Below, piece by piece: positions 54,670 through 62,759 of a DNA stretch of 64,000 bases. Source of the DNA: JAUXJB01 sp965226855 (lineage in GTDB: Bacteria; Myxococcota_A; UBA9160; SZUA-336); assembly GCA_965226855.1 (NCBI GenBank), contig CBDDEE010000025.1, positions 124,001-188,000 of the forward strand, read 5' to 3'. The first letter of the stretch is position 1, and the number at the start of each line of letters is the position of its first letter. The position numbers and the translations under genes were made by a program. A model generated the notes under the pieces. It was given only the letters and a program-made list of their open reading frames with translations, did no database searches and was not told the origin of the DNA.

Positions 54670-55706
54670 CACGAGTCCCGGCCCGCGCCCAGCAGACGCT
54701 CGCCCGCGATCTCGACAAGCGCCTTCGCCCACGGGATGCTGGAATTGGGAGCGGGAACGAGCTCGAAAGCTTCGCCGCCGTTTTGCAACCAGATCTCCCG
54801 CCCCTGGATGCGGATCTCCTCGAGGGTCTCGAGACAGTCCGCGACGAACCCGCTGATCACCACGACGCGACGACGGCCGAGCCGCGCCTGCTCGCCCAAC
54901 ACCTCGTCGGTGAACGGCGCGATCCACGGCGTGCGCCCCAGACGCGACTGAAAGCTCACGACGTACTCGTCCCTGGTGAGGCCCAGCTGCTCGGCCAGCG
55001 CCTCCGCACTCGAGAGACACTGCGCTCGATAGCAGCCGCGCCGGCCAGTGTCTGCAGAACAGCAGCCGCTGCTCTCGAAACAGCCCAGGCCGGAGGCTTT
55101 GAGCTGCCGCTCGGGCACGCCGTGAAAGCTGAACAGGACTAGATCGGGGGCGACCTCTTCAAGGACGGGTGCCGCGAGTTGCCGCTTGGCTTCGAGGTAG
55201 GCCGGATGCGCGTAGAACGCGGAGACGACGTCGAGATCCAGACGCGAGGCACGCCGCGCAAGCTCGGCTTGCACCGCCTCCACCGAGGATTCGGTCGCTG
55301 CCGAGCTCGACTGCGCGAAGAGCGGGAACAAGACGAGCCGCTCGATGCCTCGGGCCTCGAGACGGTCGAGCGCCGACCGAATCGGTGGCTCGCCGAAGCG
55401 CATGGCGAGCTCGACTGCGACTCCGTCACCCAGCTCTGCTGCCACGAGGTCGCGCAGATCCTGTCCGTGCGTGAGCAACGGCGATCCGCGATCCGTCCAG
55501 ATCTTCTGGTAGCTCGCGGCGGAACGACGTGACCTGCGCGGCACGATCACCAGCTGAACCAGTAAGAAGCGGCGCCACGCCGGCATGTCGAGCACGCGCT
55601 CATCCATCAGAAGCTGGCGCAGGTAACGCCGGACGTCCGGCAGCTCGGGGCTCGACGGAGTTCCGAGATTGATCAGCAGTAGACCGATCTTGGGCGCGCG
55701 ATTCAC
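54669..55706 (-). CDS. hemH: ferrochelatase with internal cysteine cluster
   Basis: Inserts Fe2+ into porphyrin, the last step of heme synthesis. The catalytic His is H195 in LFSFHGVPER, and the acidic pair is in GFVADCLETLEEI (E293, E297). An internal segment CFESSGCCSADTGRRGCYRAQC region has five cysteines (C209, C215, C216, C225, C230), whereas most ferrochelatases have none there. An internal [2Fe-2S] site of this kind has been described for Myxococcus-type ferrochelatases. 345 residues. GTG start at 55706. It precedes hemY on the same strand with overlapping codons. Confidence 0.92.
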   Translation of the reverse strand: MNRAPKIGLLLINLGTPSSPELPDVRRYLRQLLMDERVLDMPAWRRFLLVQLVIVPRRSRRSAASYQKIWTDRGSPLLTHGQDLRDLVAAELGDGVAVELAMRFGEPPIRSALDRLEARGIERLVLFPLFAQSSSAATESSVEAVQAELARRASRLDLDVVSAFYAHPAYLEAKRQLAAPVLEEVAPDLVLFSFHGVPERQLKASGLGCFESSGCCSADTGRRGCYRAQCLSSAEALAEQLGLTRDEYVVSFQSRLGRTPWIAPFTDEVLGEQARLGRRRVVVISGFVADCLETLEEIRIQGREIWLQNGGEAFELVPAPNSSIPWAKALVEIAGERLLGAGRDS

Positions 55707-55717
55707 CAGTGCGGACC

Positions 55718-55909
55718 CTACGAAGTTGGCGCCGGTAGCCGGTGCCTTTCCTCGAGCACGTGCTGGGAACGCTTTAGGAGCTGACCCTGATCCGGCGTGT
55801 CGTGTGCCCCATCGGCCGAGATGCTGACCAGGCGAATCCCTTCGATCCCAGCTTCCGAATAGCGACGCAGCAGGTAAGAACTGTGGGAAACGCGGGCAGG
55901 GGGAGTCAT
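55718..55909 (-). CDS. 63-residue hypothetical protein
   Basis: Short frame MTPPARVSHSSYLLRRYSEAG to RHRLPAPTS between rpmG and hemH. It ends 11 bases before the hemH start and could share its transcript. Only a weak ribosome site precedes it, and no family or structural motif is visible apart from a Leu/Arg-rich middle. If it is not a gene, the 250-bp interval between rpmG and hemH is leader sequence. Confidence 0.25.
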   Translation of the reverse strand: MTPPARVSHSSYLLRRYSEAGIEGIRLVSISADGAHDTPDQGQLLKRSQHVLEERHRLPAPTS

Positions 55910-55962
55910 TGGGCGAACTCTACCAGATGCGGCCTGCCGCACGCTCCGCTCCCGGAGCGGGG

Positions 55963-56130
55963 CTACTTGAGCTTCGCTTCCTTGAACAGGACGTGCTTGC
56001 GTACCACGGGGTCGTACTTCTTGAGCTCGATCTTGTCCGGGTTCTTCTGGCGGTTCTTCGTGGTGGTGTAGAAGAAGCCGGTCCCGGCAGAGCTCTCCAG
56101 CTTGATCTTCTCGCGCGCGCCCTTGGCCAT
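55963..56130 (-). CDS. rpmG: 50S ribosomal protein L33
   Basis: 55 residues with the L33 pattern: MAKGAREKIKLESSAGTGFF, then YTTTKNRQKNPDKIELKKYDP and VVRKHVLFKEAKLK. It lacks the CxxC zinc pairs of the other L33 form. It is the first gene upstream of hemH on the minus strand. No tRNA gene was seen beside it, although rpmG often neighbours tRNAs. Confidence 0.93.
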   Translation of the reverse strand: MAKGAREKIKLESSAGTGFFYTTTKNRQKNPDKIELKKYDPVVRKHVLFKEAKLK

Positions 56131-56196
56131 CTTGTCCCCCGATCCCTCCGCTGCGCGTCCCTCTGTACAACACCCGCCCCGGCGTGTCCAGCAGGT

Positions 56197-56288
56197 CTTG
56201 CGGGAGCCGGCGCGCGAGCAGTCGAGCGCCACCCTCCTGCGCTCAGGCGTACGGCCTTCGCTGCGCGCGCCGCTCCCACGGCGCTTGC
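56197..56288 (+). repeat. GC-rich palindromic repeat, single copy
   Basis: Begins CTTGCGGGAGCCGGCGCGCG, contains CTGCGCTCAGGCGTACGGCC and CGCTGCGCGCGCCGCTC, and ends CACGGCGCTTGC. Lies between divergent rpmG and rmlA, same orientation as other copies. Confidence 0.8.
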
Positions 56289-56369
56289 TTTGCGGGTGGG
56301 AACGCTCACGGTCGCCTTCTCGCTGGGTTCGATGGCGTCAAAGGGGCGAAAAGGATATCGATTCGAGCA

Positions 56370-57236
56370 GTGAAGGGAATCGTGCTCGCGGGCGGTCTCG
56401 GCACGCGGCTGTATCCCACGAGCCGCGTCATGAGCAAGCAGCTGCAAACCGTGTACGACAAGCCGATGATCTTCTATCCGCTCGCCACGTTGATGCTGGC
56501 GGGCATTCGCGAGATCCTCATCATCTCCACTCCGCCGGACCTGCCGCGCTTCGAGGCCTTGCTCGGCGACGGCTCCACGTGGGGGATCGGACTCTCGTAC
56601 GCTACCCAGGCCAAGCCAAAGGGCATCGCCCAGGCCTTTCTGGTTGCAGAGGAGTTCGTCGACGCCGCGCCCATCGCGTTGATCCTCGGCGACAACCTGT
56701 TCTACGGGCGCATGAACCTGAACCAGATCGTGCGCGACTTCCGTGACGGCGCCCTGATCTTTGGCTACCCCGTGCGCGACCCGGAACGCTACGGCGTGGT
56801 CGTGATCGACCCGGACGGCGAGGTCGCTCACCTGGAGGAGAAGCCGGCCGCCCCCAGGTCGAACCTCGCCGTCCCGGGCCTTTACCTCTACGATGGCGAC
56901 GTGGTCGAGCACGCGCGGTCGCTCAAACCCTCGGCGCGCGGAGAGCTCGAGATCACGGACCTGAACCGCACCTATCTCGGGCTGGAAAAGCTGCGCGCCG
57001 TCCGACTCGGGCGCGGGATTGCGTGGCTCGACACGGGCACGCACGAGAGCTTGCTGGAAGCTGCGGAGTTCATCGCGACCATTGAGCGGCGCCAGGGCCT
57101 GAAGATCGCCTGCCTGGAAGAGGTCGCCTACCGGCAGGGCTTCATCGACAAGCAGGGCTTGCTGCACGCCACCGAGGCGATGCCTGTCTCCCCTTACAGG
57201 GAGTACGTGGAGCAGATCGCCGCCGAGGACGCGTGA
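56370..57236 (+). CDS. rmlA: glucose-1-phosphate thymidylyltransferase
   Basis: Sugar-nucleotide pyrophosphorylase making dTDP-glucose, the first step to dTDP-rhamnose. KGIVLAGGLGTRLYP is the nucleotide-binding start, then SKQLQTVYDKPMIFYPLATLMLAGI, LILGDNLFYG, EEKPAAPRSNLAVPGLYLYD and RGIAWLDTGTHESLLEAAEF, all standard RmlA blocks. 288 residues. GTG at 56370 matches the family start; the open frame upstream comes from the repeat. It is not followed by rmlB, C or D, and overlaps the thioesterase start. Confidence 0.92.
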   Translation: MKGIVLAGGLGTRLYPTSRVMSKQLQTVYDKPMIFYPLATLMLAGIREILIISTPPDLPRFEALLGDGSTWGIGLSYATQAKPKGIAQAFLVAEEFVDAAPIALILGDNLFYGRMNLNQIVRDFRDGALIFGYPVRDPERYGVVVIDPDGEVAHLEEKPAAPRSNLAVPGLYLYDGDVVEHARSLKPSARGELEITDLNRTYLGLEKLRAVRLGRGIAWLDTGTHESLLEAAEFIATIERRQGLKIACLEEVAYRQGFIDKQGLLHATEAMPVSPYREYVEQIAAEDA

Positions 57237-57646
57237 GCGCGGACGTGTATCGGCGCCGGCGCGTCATCGCCGCTGCAGACGTCGACGGCTTAGGCCACGT
57301 GAACAACACGGTCTGGGTGAGGTTCATCATCGAGCTCGCCGACGCACACTCCAGCGCTCGTGGCTTCGATTGGAAGACCGTGCGCGCGCTCGGCGGGCAG
57401 TGGATCGTGCGTCGCCACGAGATCGACTACCTCCGTTCGGCGGTGCCCGGCGAGGAGATCGTGGAAGAGACCTGGGTCGCCTCGATACGCGGCGCTCGAA
57501 GCGTACGCATGTGCCGGTTCACGCGCCCCTCCGATGGACTCGAGTACGTCACCAGCACGACCCACTGGGCGTTCACCGACAAAGACACCCTGAAGGCGCG
57601 TCGGATTCCGGTCGAGATCAAGAAGGAGTTCGCGGCTGGCCAATAA
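57233..57646 (+). CDS. hotdog-fold acyl-CoA thioesterase (4HBT family)
   Basis: 137 residues. VIAAADVDGLGHVNNTVWVRFIIELAD is the 4-hydroxybenzoyl-CoA-thioesterase-like motif with the catalytic Asp, here DVDGLGHVNN. EIDYLRSAVPGEEIVEETWV and YVTSTTHWAFTD are the later strands. It hydrolyses an acyl-CoA; the acyl chain is not predictable. GTG at 57233 overlaps the rmlA stop, an odd partner for a nucleotide-sugar gene. It resembles YbgC/YneP-type enzymes. Confidence 0.88.
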   Translation: MSADVYRRRRVIAAADVDGLGHVNNTVWVRFIIELADAHSSARGFDWKTVRALGGQWIVRRHEIDYLRSAVPGEEIVEETWVASIRGARSVRMCRFTRPSDGLEYVTSTTHWAFTDKDTLKARRIPVEIKKEFAAGQ

Positions 57647-57887
57647 ACGGATCTGACGCCGGCCGAGCCGTGGCGGCCTTGTCGCGTGACGTCCGGCCGT
57701 GACCTCCAGAGACTTACTCGAGTCACCCCTCTTGCTGCTTGCTTGCGCAAAAGTTGCTCAAGACTTGCTAGCAGCTGTCGATACGAAGCGGTGACTCCTG
57801 TTCCCTAGGAATTTAGGGGAGGGCGGGAGTGCTGGCTGCCGGGACTTGGGGGGGATCCGCGGTCGGTGCTTCCGCCCCTTTCTTTTC

Positions 57888-58420
57888 TTGCGGGACCCGG
57901 CCGCGGGCGGCCGCGGAACACCCACCTTCGCTCAGGCCTGCGGCCTTCGCTGCGCGCGCCGCGTTCGCGGCGCTTGCAGTTGTGGGACCCGGCCGCGGGC
58001 GGCCGCGGAACACCCACCTTCGCTCAGGCCTGCGGCCTTCGCTGCGCGCGCCGCGTTCGCGGCGCTTGCAGTTGTGGGACCCGGCCGCGGGCGGCCGCGG
58101 AACACCCACCTTCGCTCAGGCCTGCGGCCTTCGCTGCGCGCGCCGCGTTCGCGGCGCTTGCAGTTGTGGGACCCGGCCGCGGGCGGTCGCGGAACACCCA
58201 CCTTCGCTCAGGCCTGCGGCCTTCGCTGCGCGCGCCGCGTTCGCGGCGCTTGCGGTTGTGGGACCTGGCCGCGGGCGGCCGCGGAACACCCACCTTCGCT
58301 CAGGCCTGCGGCCTTCGCTGCGCGCGCCGCGTTCGCGGCGCTTGCGGTTGTGGGACCTGGCCGCGGGCGGCCGCTTCTGGGACCCGGCCGCGGGCGGCCC
58401 GCGTTCGCGGCGCTTGCAGG
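57888..58420 (+). repeat. tandem array of GC-rich palindromic repeats, 92-bp period
   Basis: Units beginning GGGACCCGGCCGCGGGCGG occur at 57892, 57984, 58076, 58168, 58260 and 58352, each exactly 92 bases after the last. The sixth is cut short and a deleted seventh starts at 58379. Each unit contains two hairpins: CGGCCGC-GG-GCGGCCG and GCGCCGCG-TT-CGCGGCGC. Units are nearly identical, with a C-to-T in GGACCTGG for the last full ones, so expansion is recent. The array fills the interval between the convergent thioesterase and SRPBCC genes; the 240 bases before it (57647-57887) hold nothing I can support. Confidence 0.95.
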
Positions 58421-58428
58421 GGGCGCGC

Positions 58429-58875
58429 CTAGGCTTCGGAACGCGCGCGGAGGTCTTCGGACAGGCGCTGCAGGATGTCCTTCAGGCTCCTCTGGAGCGC
58501 CCACCGGACGAGCCGCCCCGTGCCGGGAACGAGCGGGCGAAAGCGGATGCTCCAGACAAGGCGCGTTCCTGCGTCGCTCGCCTCGAACTCCACCTCCCCG
58601 ATGTGGTCGCGGATCGGTAGTCCGGCGACCAGCCGATACCCCAAGCGCCTCGGAGGCTCGAAGGCAGTCACCTCATCCTCGACCGCCAGACCGCGCGCGC
58701 GCAGCACCCGGATCGCCCCGAGCCCGTTCGGTGCCGGGTCCCCTTCGTTCCGCAGGACCACCTCCCTGGCACCCGCCCAGTCTACCCAGCCCCGGTGATC
58801 GGTGAAGCGCTCCCAGGCGACCTCCCGCACCACTGGGAGCTCCCTTTCGACCCGAATCTCGTGCATACGAGGCAT
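58429..58875 (-). CDS. SRPBCC (START/Bet v1-like) domain protein
   Basis: 148 residues with the polyketide-cyclase/SRPBCC pattern: RELPVVREVAWERFTDHRGWVDWAG at the start, then GAIRVLRARGLAVEDEVTAFEPPRRLGYRLVAG and the amphipathic C-terminal helix LVRWALQRSLKDILQRLSEDL. Such proteins form a lipid- or small-molecule-binding cavity. No catalytic residues can be named. An internal ATG at 58866 (MHEIRVERE) is an equally good start. It diverges from the GST gene. Confidence 0.8.
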   Translation of the reverse strand: MPRMHEIRVERELPVVREVAWERFTDHRGWVDWAGAREVVLRNEGDPAPNGLGAIRVLRARGLAVEDEVTAFEPPRRLGYRLVAGLPIRDHIGEVEFEASDAGTRLVWSIRFRPLVPGTGRLVRWALQRSLKDILQRLSEDLRARSEA

Positions 58876-58951
58876 GGTAGCTTCCGTCCCGAGCCGTGTA
58901 GAATGCTCTCCCCACGCGCCTGATATCCGGCGCTGACAGGAGGCTCCCCGA

Positions 58952-59560
58952 ATGAAGCTCTACGACACCACCATGGCCCCGAATCCGCGCCGCGTGCGTA
59001 TTTTCCTGGCGGAGAAGGGAATCGAGGTTCCGACGCAGCAGATCGACCTGGGCAAGCAAGAGCATCACGAGCCCGAGTTCCTCGCGAAGAACCCGCTCGG
59101 CAGGGTGCCCGTGCTCGAGCTCGACGACGGCAGCTGCATCGCAGAGAGCGTCGCCATCTGCCGCTACTTCGAGGGGACGAACCCCGAGCCGCCGCTCATG
59201 GGTGTGGACGTCGAGGACGTCGCCCGGGTCGAGATGTGGCAGCGTCGCATGGAGCTCGAGGTCCTCGCCAACGTGGCCGGCTGTTTCCGCAACACGAACG
59301 ACTTCTTCAAGGGTCGGATCCCGCAGGTGCCCGAGTACGGCAAGGTCTGCAGAGAGGCCGCCGTAGCCCGGCTCGAGTGGCTCGACCAGGTGCTGGGCGA
59401 GCGCGAGTTCGTCGCTGGCGAGCGCTACTCCATCGCAGACATCACGGCGCTGGTCGGTGTCGACTTCGGCCGCACGATCCAGTACCGGATCCCGCCCGAG
59501 CAGAAGAACCTGACCCGCTGGCACGAGGCTGTCTCGAGCCGTCCGAGCGCCAAAGCCTGA
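58952..59560 (+). CDS. glutathione S-transferase family protein
   Basis: 202 residues. The thioredoxin-like N-domain opens MKLYDTTMAPNPRRVRIFLAEKGIE, with Asn-Pro-Arg replacing a catalytic Cys/Ser region; NPLGRVPVLELDDG supplies the cis-Pro and SIAES-like glutathione site (CIAESVAICRYFE). The C-terminal helical domain has GERYSIADITALVGVDFG. Substrate unknown. Convergent with the interrupted hydratase, ten bases between. Confidence 0.88.
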   Translation: MKLYDTTMAPNPRRVRIFLAEKGIEVPTQQIDLGKQEHHEPEFLAKNPLGRVPVLELDDGSCIAESVAICRYFEGTNPEPPLMGVDVEDVARVEMWQRRMELEVLANVAGCFRNTNDFFKGRIPQVPEYGKVCREAAVARLEWLDQVLGEREFVAGERYSIADITALVGVDFGRTIQYRIPPEQKNLTRWHEAVSSRPSAKA

Positions 59561-59569
59561 TCAGAGAGC

Positions 59570-60430
59570 TCAGGAGAACTCGCGCTCCTTCCACCAGGGG
59601 AAGAACTCCGGCATGTCCTTGCTCGGCCGGAGCGTGAAGCTGGCCGGCCGCTTCTCGAGGAACGACGCCACGCCCTCGTGCGCATCGGCGCCCGCACCGC
59701 ATGCCCTGATGGCGCGGGAGTCGACCTTGTGCGCCTCCATCGGATGGTCCGCACCGAGCATCTTCCAAAGCATCTGACGCGTCAGAGCGACGGACACGGC
59801 TGAGGTGTTCTCTGCGATCTCGCGCGCGATCTCGCGCGCGGCGGGTAGCAGTTCGTCGGGAGCGTGCAGGCTCCGCACCAGGCCCGCTTCCTGGGCTTCG
59901 CTCGCAGGGAACACGCGTCCGGAGTAGACCCACTCCAGCGCTCGACTCAAGCCGACGACCCGCGGCAGGAACCAGCTCGAGCAGGCCTCAGGGACGAGTC
60001 CCCGCCGCGCGAAGACAAAGCCGATCCTCGCATTATCCGACGCCAGCCGGATGTCCATGGCCAGGGTCATGGTGATGCCCACGCCGACCGCGGGCCCGTT
60101 GATCGCGGCGATCAGCGGCTTCTAGCAGTCGTAGAGCCGCAGCGTCAGCCGCCCTCCCCCGTCGCGCAGCTCCTCGCTCCCTTTGCCATCGCCGGCTTCA
60201 CTCCGGTCGAAGGTCCCTGGCCCGCTCGACAGATCCGCACCCGCGCAGAAGCCCCGACCCGCACCCGTGACGATGATGGCGCGCACCGCGTCGTCCGCGT
60301 CCGCCCGATCGATCGCGTCGATCAGCTCCGACTGCATCAGCTTCGTATAGGCGTTCAGTTTCTCGGGGCGGTTCAGCGTGAGCGTCAGAATGCGATCCTC
60401 GACGGCGTACTCGATTTCCTGGTAGTCCAT
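59570..60430 (-). pseudogene. enoyl-CoA hydratase, interrupted by one in-frame amber codon
   Basis: Starts MDYQEIEYAVEDRILTLTL behind AGGAGG at 60430. Reading is intact through GRGFCAGADLSS (oxyanion hole, first part) to LRLYDC, then TAG at 60122-60124, then KPLIAAINGPAVGVGITMTLA without any change of frame, on to SLEKRPASFT-like C-terminal sequence (FLEKRPASFTLRPSKDMPEFF). Only one base separates it from a normal gene: that position is usually Lys, Arg or Gln in crotonases, so AAG or CAG to TAG is likely. The second half, GVGITMTLAMDIRLASDNARIGFVFARRGLVPEACSS, has Glu in PEACSS. Reads as recently inactivated, or sequence error. Confidence 0.85.
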
Positions 60431-60545
60431 CAAACCTCCTGGCGGAAGGGCTTCTTTGTTCTCGATCAGGTAAGCGGAGTGGAGCAGCCGCCATGGAGCG
60501 CTCGGCTGTCCAGTGACGCGCATTGTACACTGGGGAGACGACGCC

Positions 60546-62249
60546 CTAGCAGAGCGTGAGCGTGCGCATCCGGTTCAGGGCAGAAGCGATCTCGTAGCGG
60601 CGCGGACGTGCACGATCGCCAAAGCTCGGCTCCGTGATCTCCTCCAGACCTCCGGCTTCGATCCGGGCGTCGATCGCGCTGAGCAGCTCGGGCACGCTCC
60701 TCTTGCCGTCGCACAGCGAGCGTGAGAGCAGCAGCAGCGCGTCACCAATCGCCCTACACTGCGCAGGGTCGACCAGCTGGTAGAGCAACGACACGTCGAT
60801 CTCCTCGCGACCAAACTCGATGGCGCGCGTCTTCACGCTGCGTACGCGCTCCGGCCGGCGCCCTCGGCTCGGATCGAAGCTATGGGGATCAGGGATGCGC
60901 GGCGCGGCCTCCCTCCAGGGCTCCGGCACGCGTGCTGCTGCCTCGCCCAGCGGCAGCTCGCGCGCCACAGCGACGGCCTGCTCGGTGGCATCGCACGGCC
61001 GGTAGGAGTCCATCCGGATCACGCGATCGGCGACGTCGAGGTAGTCGCCGGCACCGCCGACGACCAGCACCGATGAGACCCCGCGCTCTTTCCAGAGCTG
61101 ACGGACGCGATCGAGATAGGGCGTGATCGGCTCCTTGTCGCGCGGCACCAGGCGCCGCATGCGCTCGTCGCGGATCATGAAGTTCGTCGCCGCGGTGTCC
61201 TCGTCGATCAGGAGCGCGCTGGCTCCAGCCTCGAGCGCCTCGATGATGGCGGCCGCCTGCGACGTGCTTCCCGAGGCGTCGTCGCTCTGAAAACGCTCGG
61301 TCCCGCGCCCCAGTGGCAGATCGCGGATGAACGGGCGGAGGTCCACGCCGCACACGGCGCGTCCGTCTTCTGCGCGGATGGTCACGGCGTCGGCCGAGCT
61401 CACGCAGCCCTCGCGTCCGTCGCCGGGAATGTGGTCGTACACGCCGAGGGCGAGCGCCTGGAGCAGGGTGGATTTGCCGTGATAGCCGCCACCCACGATC
61501 AGCGTGACGCCACCCGGGATGCCGAGACCGCGCAGCGGCCCCGCATGCGGAACGACGAGCTCGCGGCACAGGCCTTCGGGGACCTCGAGCGGGATCGGGT
61601 CGGGGAGCGGCCTGTCGTCTGCGCCGCTCCGCCGAGGGAGCCCGCTGTCCACGGCGAGAAAGGCCACCAGCCCCGCGTCGGCGAGCTGTCCGCGCGCCGC
61701 GACCTGGTCCTCGACGGCGTGGACCCAGCCCCGCAGCGTATCGGGGTTGATGCCATCGACCACACGGTCCAGGGCTTCCGGTAGCAGCTCCAGCATGAGC
61801 TCGCTGGCCTGACGCCCGCGGATCCTGCGCCCCGACGCCGGCAGCCCGACCGTCATCCGTAGGCGCAGCATGCCACCTGGCGCGACGCGAGACGCGGTGC
61901 GTTCGAGCACCTCCTGTCCCAACCGCGCGATCTCGAGCTGACCGCTCTTCCCACTCCCACCGCCACGCGGCACGCGCGAGAGCTCACGGCGCACGGCTCG
62001 CTGCATGTAATCCGCGCTCGCGCGTCGCGCGTCGGGATTCGCGCAGGCCCAGTCGGGCAGCCGCAGCGTCTCAGACGGCAGCACCACGGAGACCCGCGTG
62101 GGAGCCGCAAAAGGATCGCCCTGCACATGGTCGAAGCAGAACGTGTAGGGCCCGATCTCGTAGCTCCGCTGCGCGAGGTCCTTGTAGTAGCCGTACTGTC
62201 GCCCGTCGATGCGTCCGAGCAGATCGCGCAGCGCCTGCGCGGAGCTCAT
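60546..62249 (-). CDS. ABC-class ATPase (COG3044 family)
   Basis: 567 residues. It starts MSSAQALRDLLGRIDGRQYGYYKDL, the conserved opening of the so-called predicted ATPase of the ABC class. Walker A is VGGGYHGKSTLL (about residue 245), the signature-like segment is DDASGSTSQAAAIIEALE, and Walker B is SALLIDEDTAATNFMIRD. VLVVGGAGDYLDVADRVIRMD is typical of the family. It lacks a transmembrane domain. The biological role of this family is not established, though an RNA/DNA-related one has been suggested. The ATG at 62247-62249 overlaps the stop of the membrane protein gene. Confidence 0.85.
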   Translation of the reverse strand: MSSAQALRDLLGRIDGRQYGYYKDLAQRSYEIGPYTFCFDHVQGDPFAAPTRVSVVLPSETLRLPDWACANPDARRASADYMQRAVRRELSRVPRGGGSGKSGQLEIARLGQEVLERTASRVAPGGMLRLRMTVGLPASGRRIRGRQASELMLELLPEALDRVVDGINPDTLRGWVHAVEDQVAARGQLADAGLVAFLAVDSGLPRRSGADDRPLPDPIPLEVPEGLCRELVVPHAGPLRGLGIPGGVTLIVGGGYHGKSTLLQALALGVYDHIPGDGREGCVSSADAVTIRAEDGRAVCGVDLRPFIRDLPLGRGTERFQSDDASGSTSQAAAIIEALEAGASALLIDEDTAATNFMIRDERMRRLVPRDKEPITPYLDRVRQLWKERGVSSVLVVGGAGDYLDVADRVIRMDSYRPCDATEQAVAVARELPLGEAAARVPEPWREAAPRIPDPHSFDPSRGRRPERVRSVKTRAIEFGREEIDVSLLYQLVDPAQCRAIGDALLLLSRSLCDGKRSVPELLSAIDARIEAGGLEEITEPSFGDRARPRRYEIASALNRMRTLTLC

Positions 62250-62728
62250 TCCGCCACGGACCCCCGAACGGTGGTGAAGCGAGAGCGGTGCCACAAGAGA
62301 GCCAGCGCAAGGGCAGCGAAGGGCAGGCAGGAGATCGCGCCCGCCCACCAGCCCGGGCTACGCTCGTCGAGGAGGTTCCAGACGAACATCCCTAGCGCGA
62401 TCTGGGCCACGTAGAGGCTGGCCCAGGGGTGCATCCAGCGCCGCATCTTGAAGAAGCCCCAGGTGCCGGCGGCGTAGATCGCCCAGTGGAGCGGCTCGGT
62501 CGCCTTGGCGGCCCAGCCGGCGAGCATGACGCCGAACCACACCTCCTGGTCGTCGGCTACGGGCTTCCAGAACAGATCGAAGGGCATGTAGACGAAGGTC
62601 ATGTACGCGCAGAAGACGAAGAGCGCGTTCATGTAGAGCGGCCGCCCCGCAAAGACCTTCTGGAGTCCGGCCAGCACGAGGTTCTTTCTCGAGGCCGGAG
62701 CCGTCACGGCCGGCGAGTATAACGACAA
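62246..62728 (-). CDS. hypothetical integral membrane protein
   Basis: 160 residues with about four helices: YMNALFVFCAYMTFVYMPFDL, WFGVMLAGWAA-like, WASLYVAQIALGMFVWNLL and AISCLPFAALALALLW. The motif MTFVYMPFDLFWKPVADDQEVWFG is distinctive. Start is uncertain (TTG at 62728 or GTG at 62707). It overlaps the ABC-class ATPase start by ATGA and so is translationally coupled to it. Function unknown. Confidence 0.6.
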   Translation of the reverse strand: MSLYSPAVTAPASRKNLVLAGLQKVFAGRPLYMNALFVFCAYMTFVYMPFDLFWKPVADDQEVWFGVMLAGWAAKATEPLHWAIYAAGTWGFFKMRRWMHPWASLYVAQIALGMFVWNLLDERSPGWWAGAISCLPFAALALALLWHRSRFTTVRGSVAE

Positions 62729-62759
62729 GCCTCGGGAGTAGAATCCCCCCCGACGGGTC

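Noticed and set aside
57888..58420. A CRISPR array
   Set aside because: Units are head-to-tail with no unique spacers and no cas genes.
7650..58420. Insertion sequences or transposases linked to the repeats
   Set aside because: No transposase-like frame or terminal repeats of IS type found in the window.
57829..58805. Several long, repetitive open frames across the 92-bp array on both strands
   Set aside because: They only reflect GC-rich tandem repeats without stops; the same peptide recurs every 92 bp in shifting frames.
31763..60124. Pyrrolysine or another reassigned TAG
   Set aside because: TAG ends many normal genes here (fabI, hisS and others), and the affected sites are not Pyl-type enzymes.
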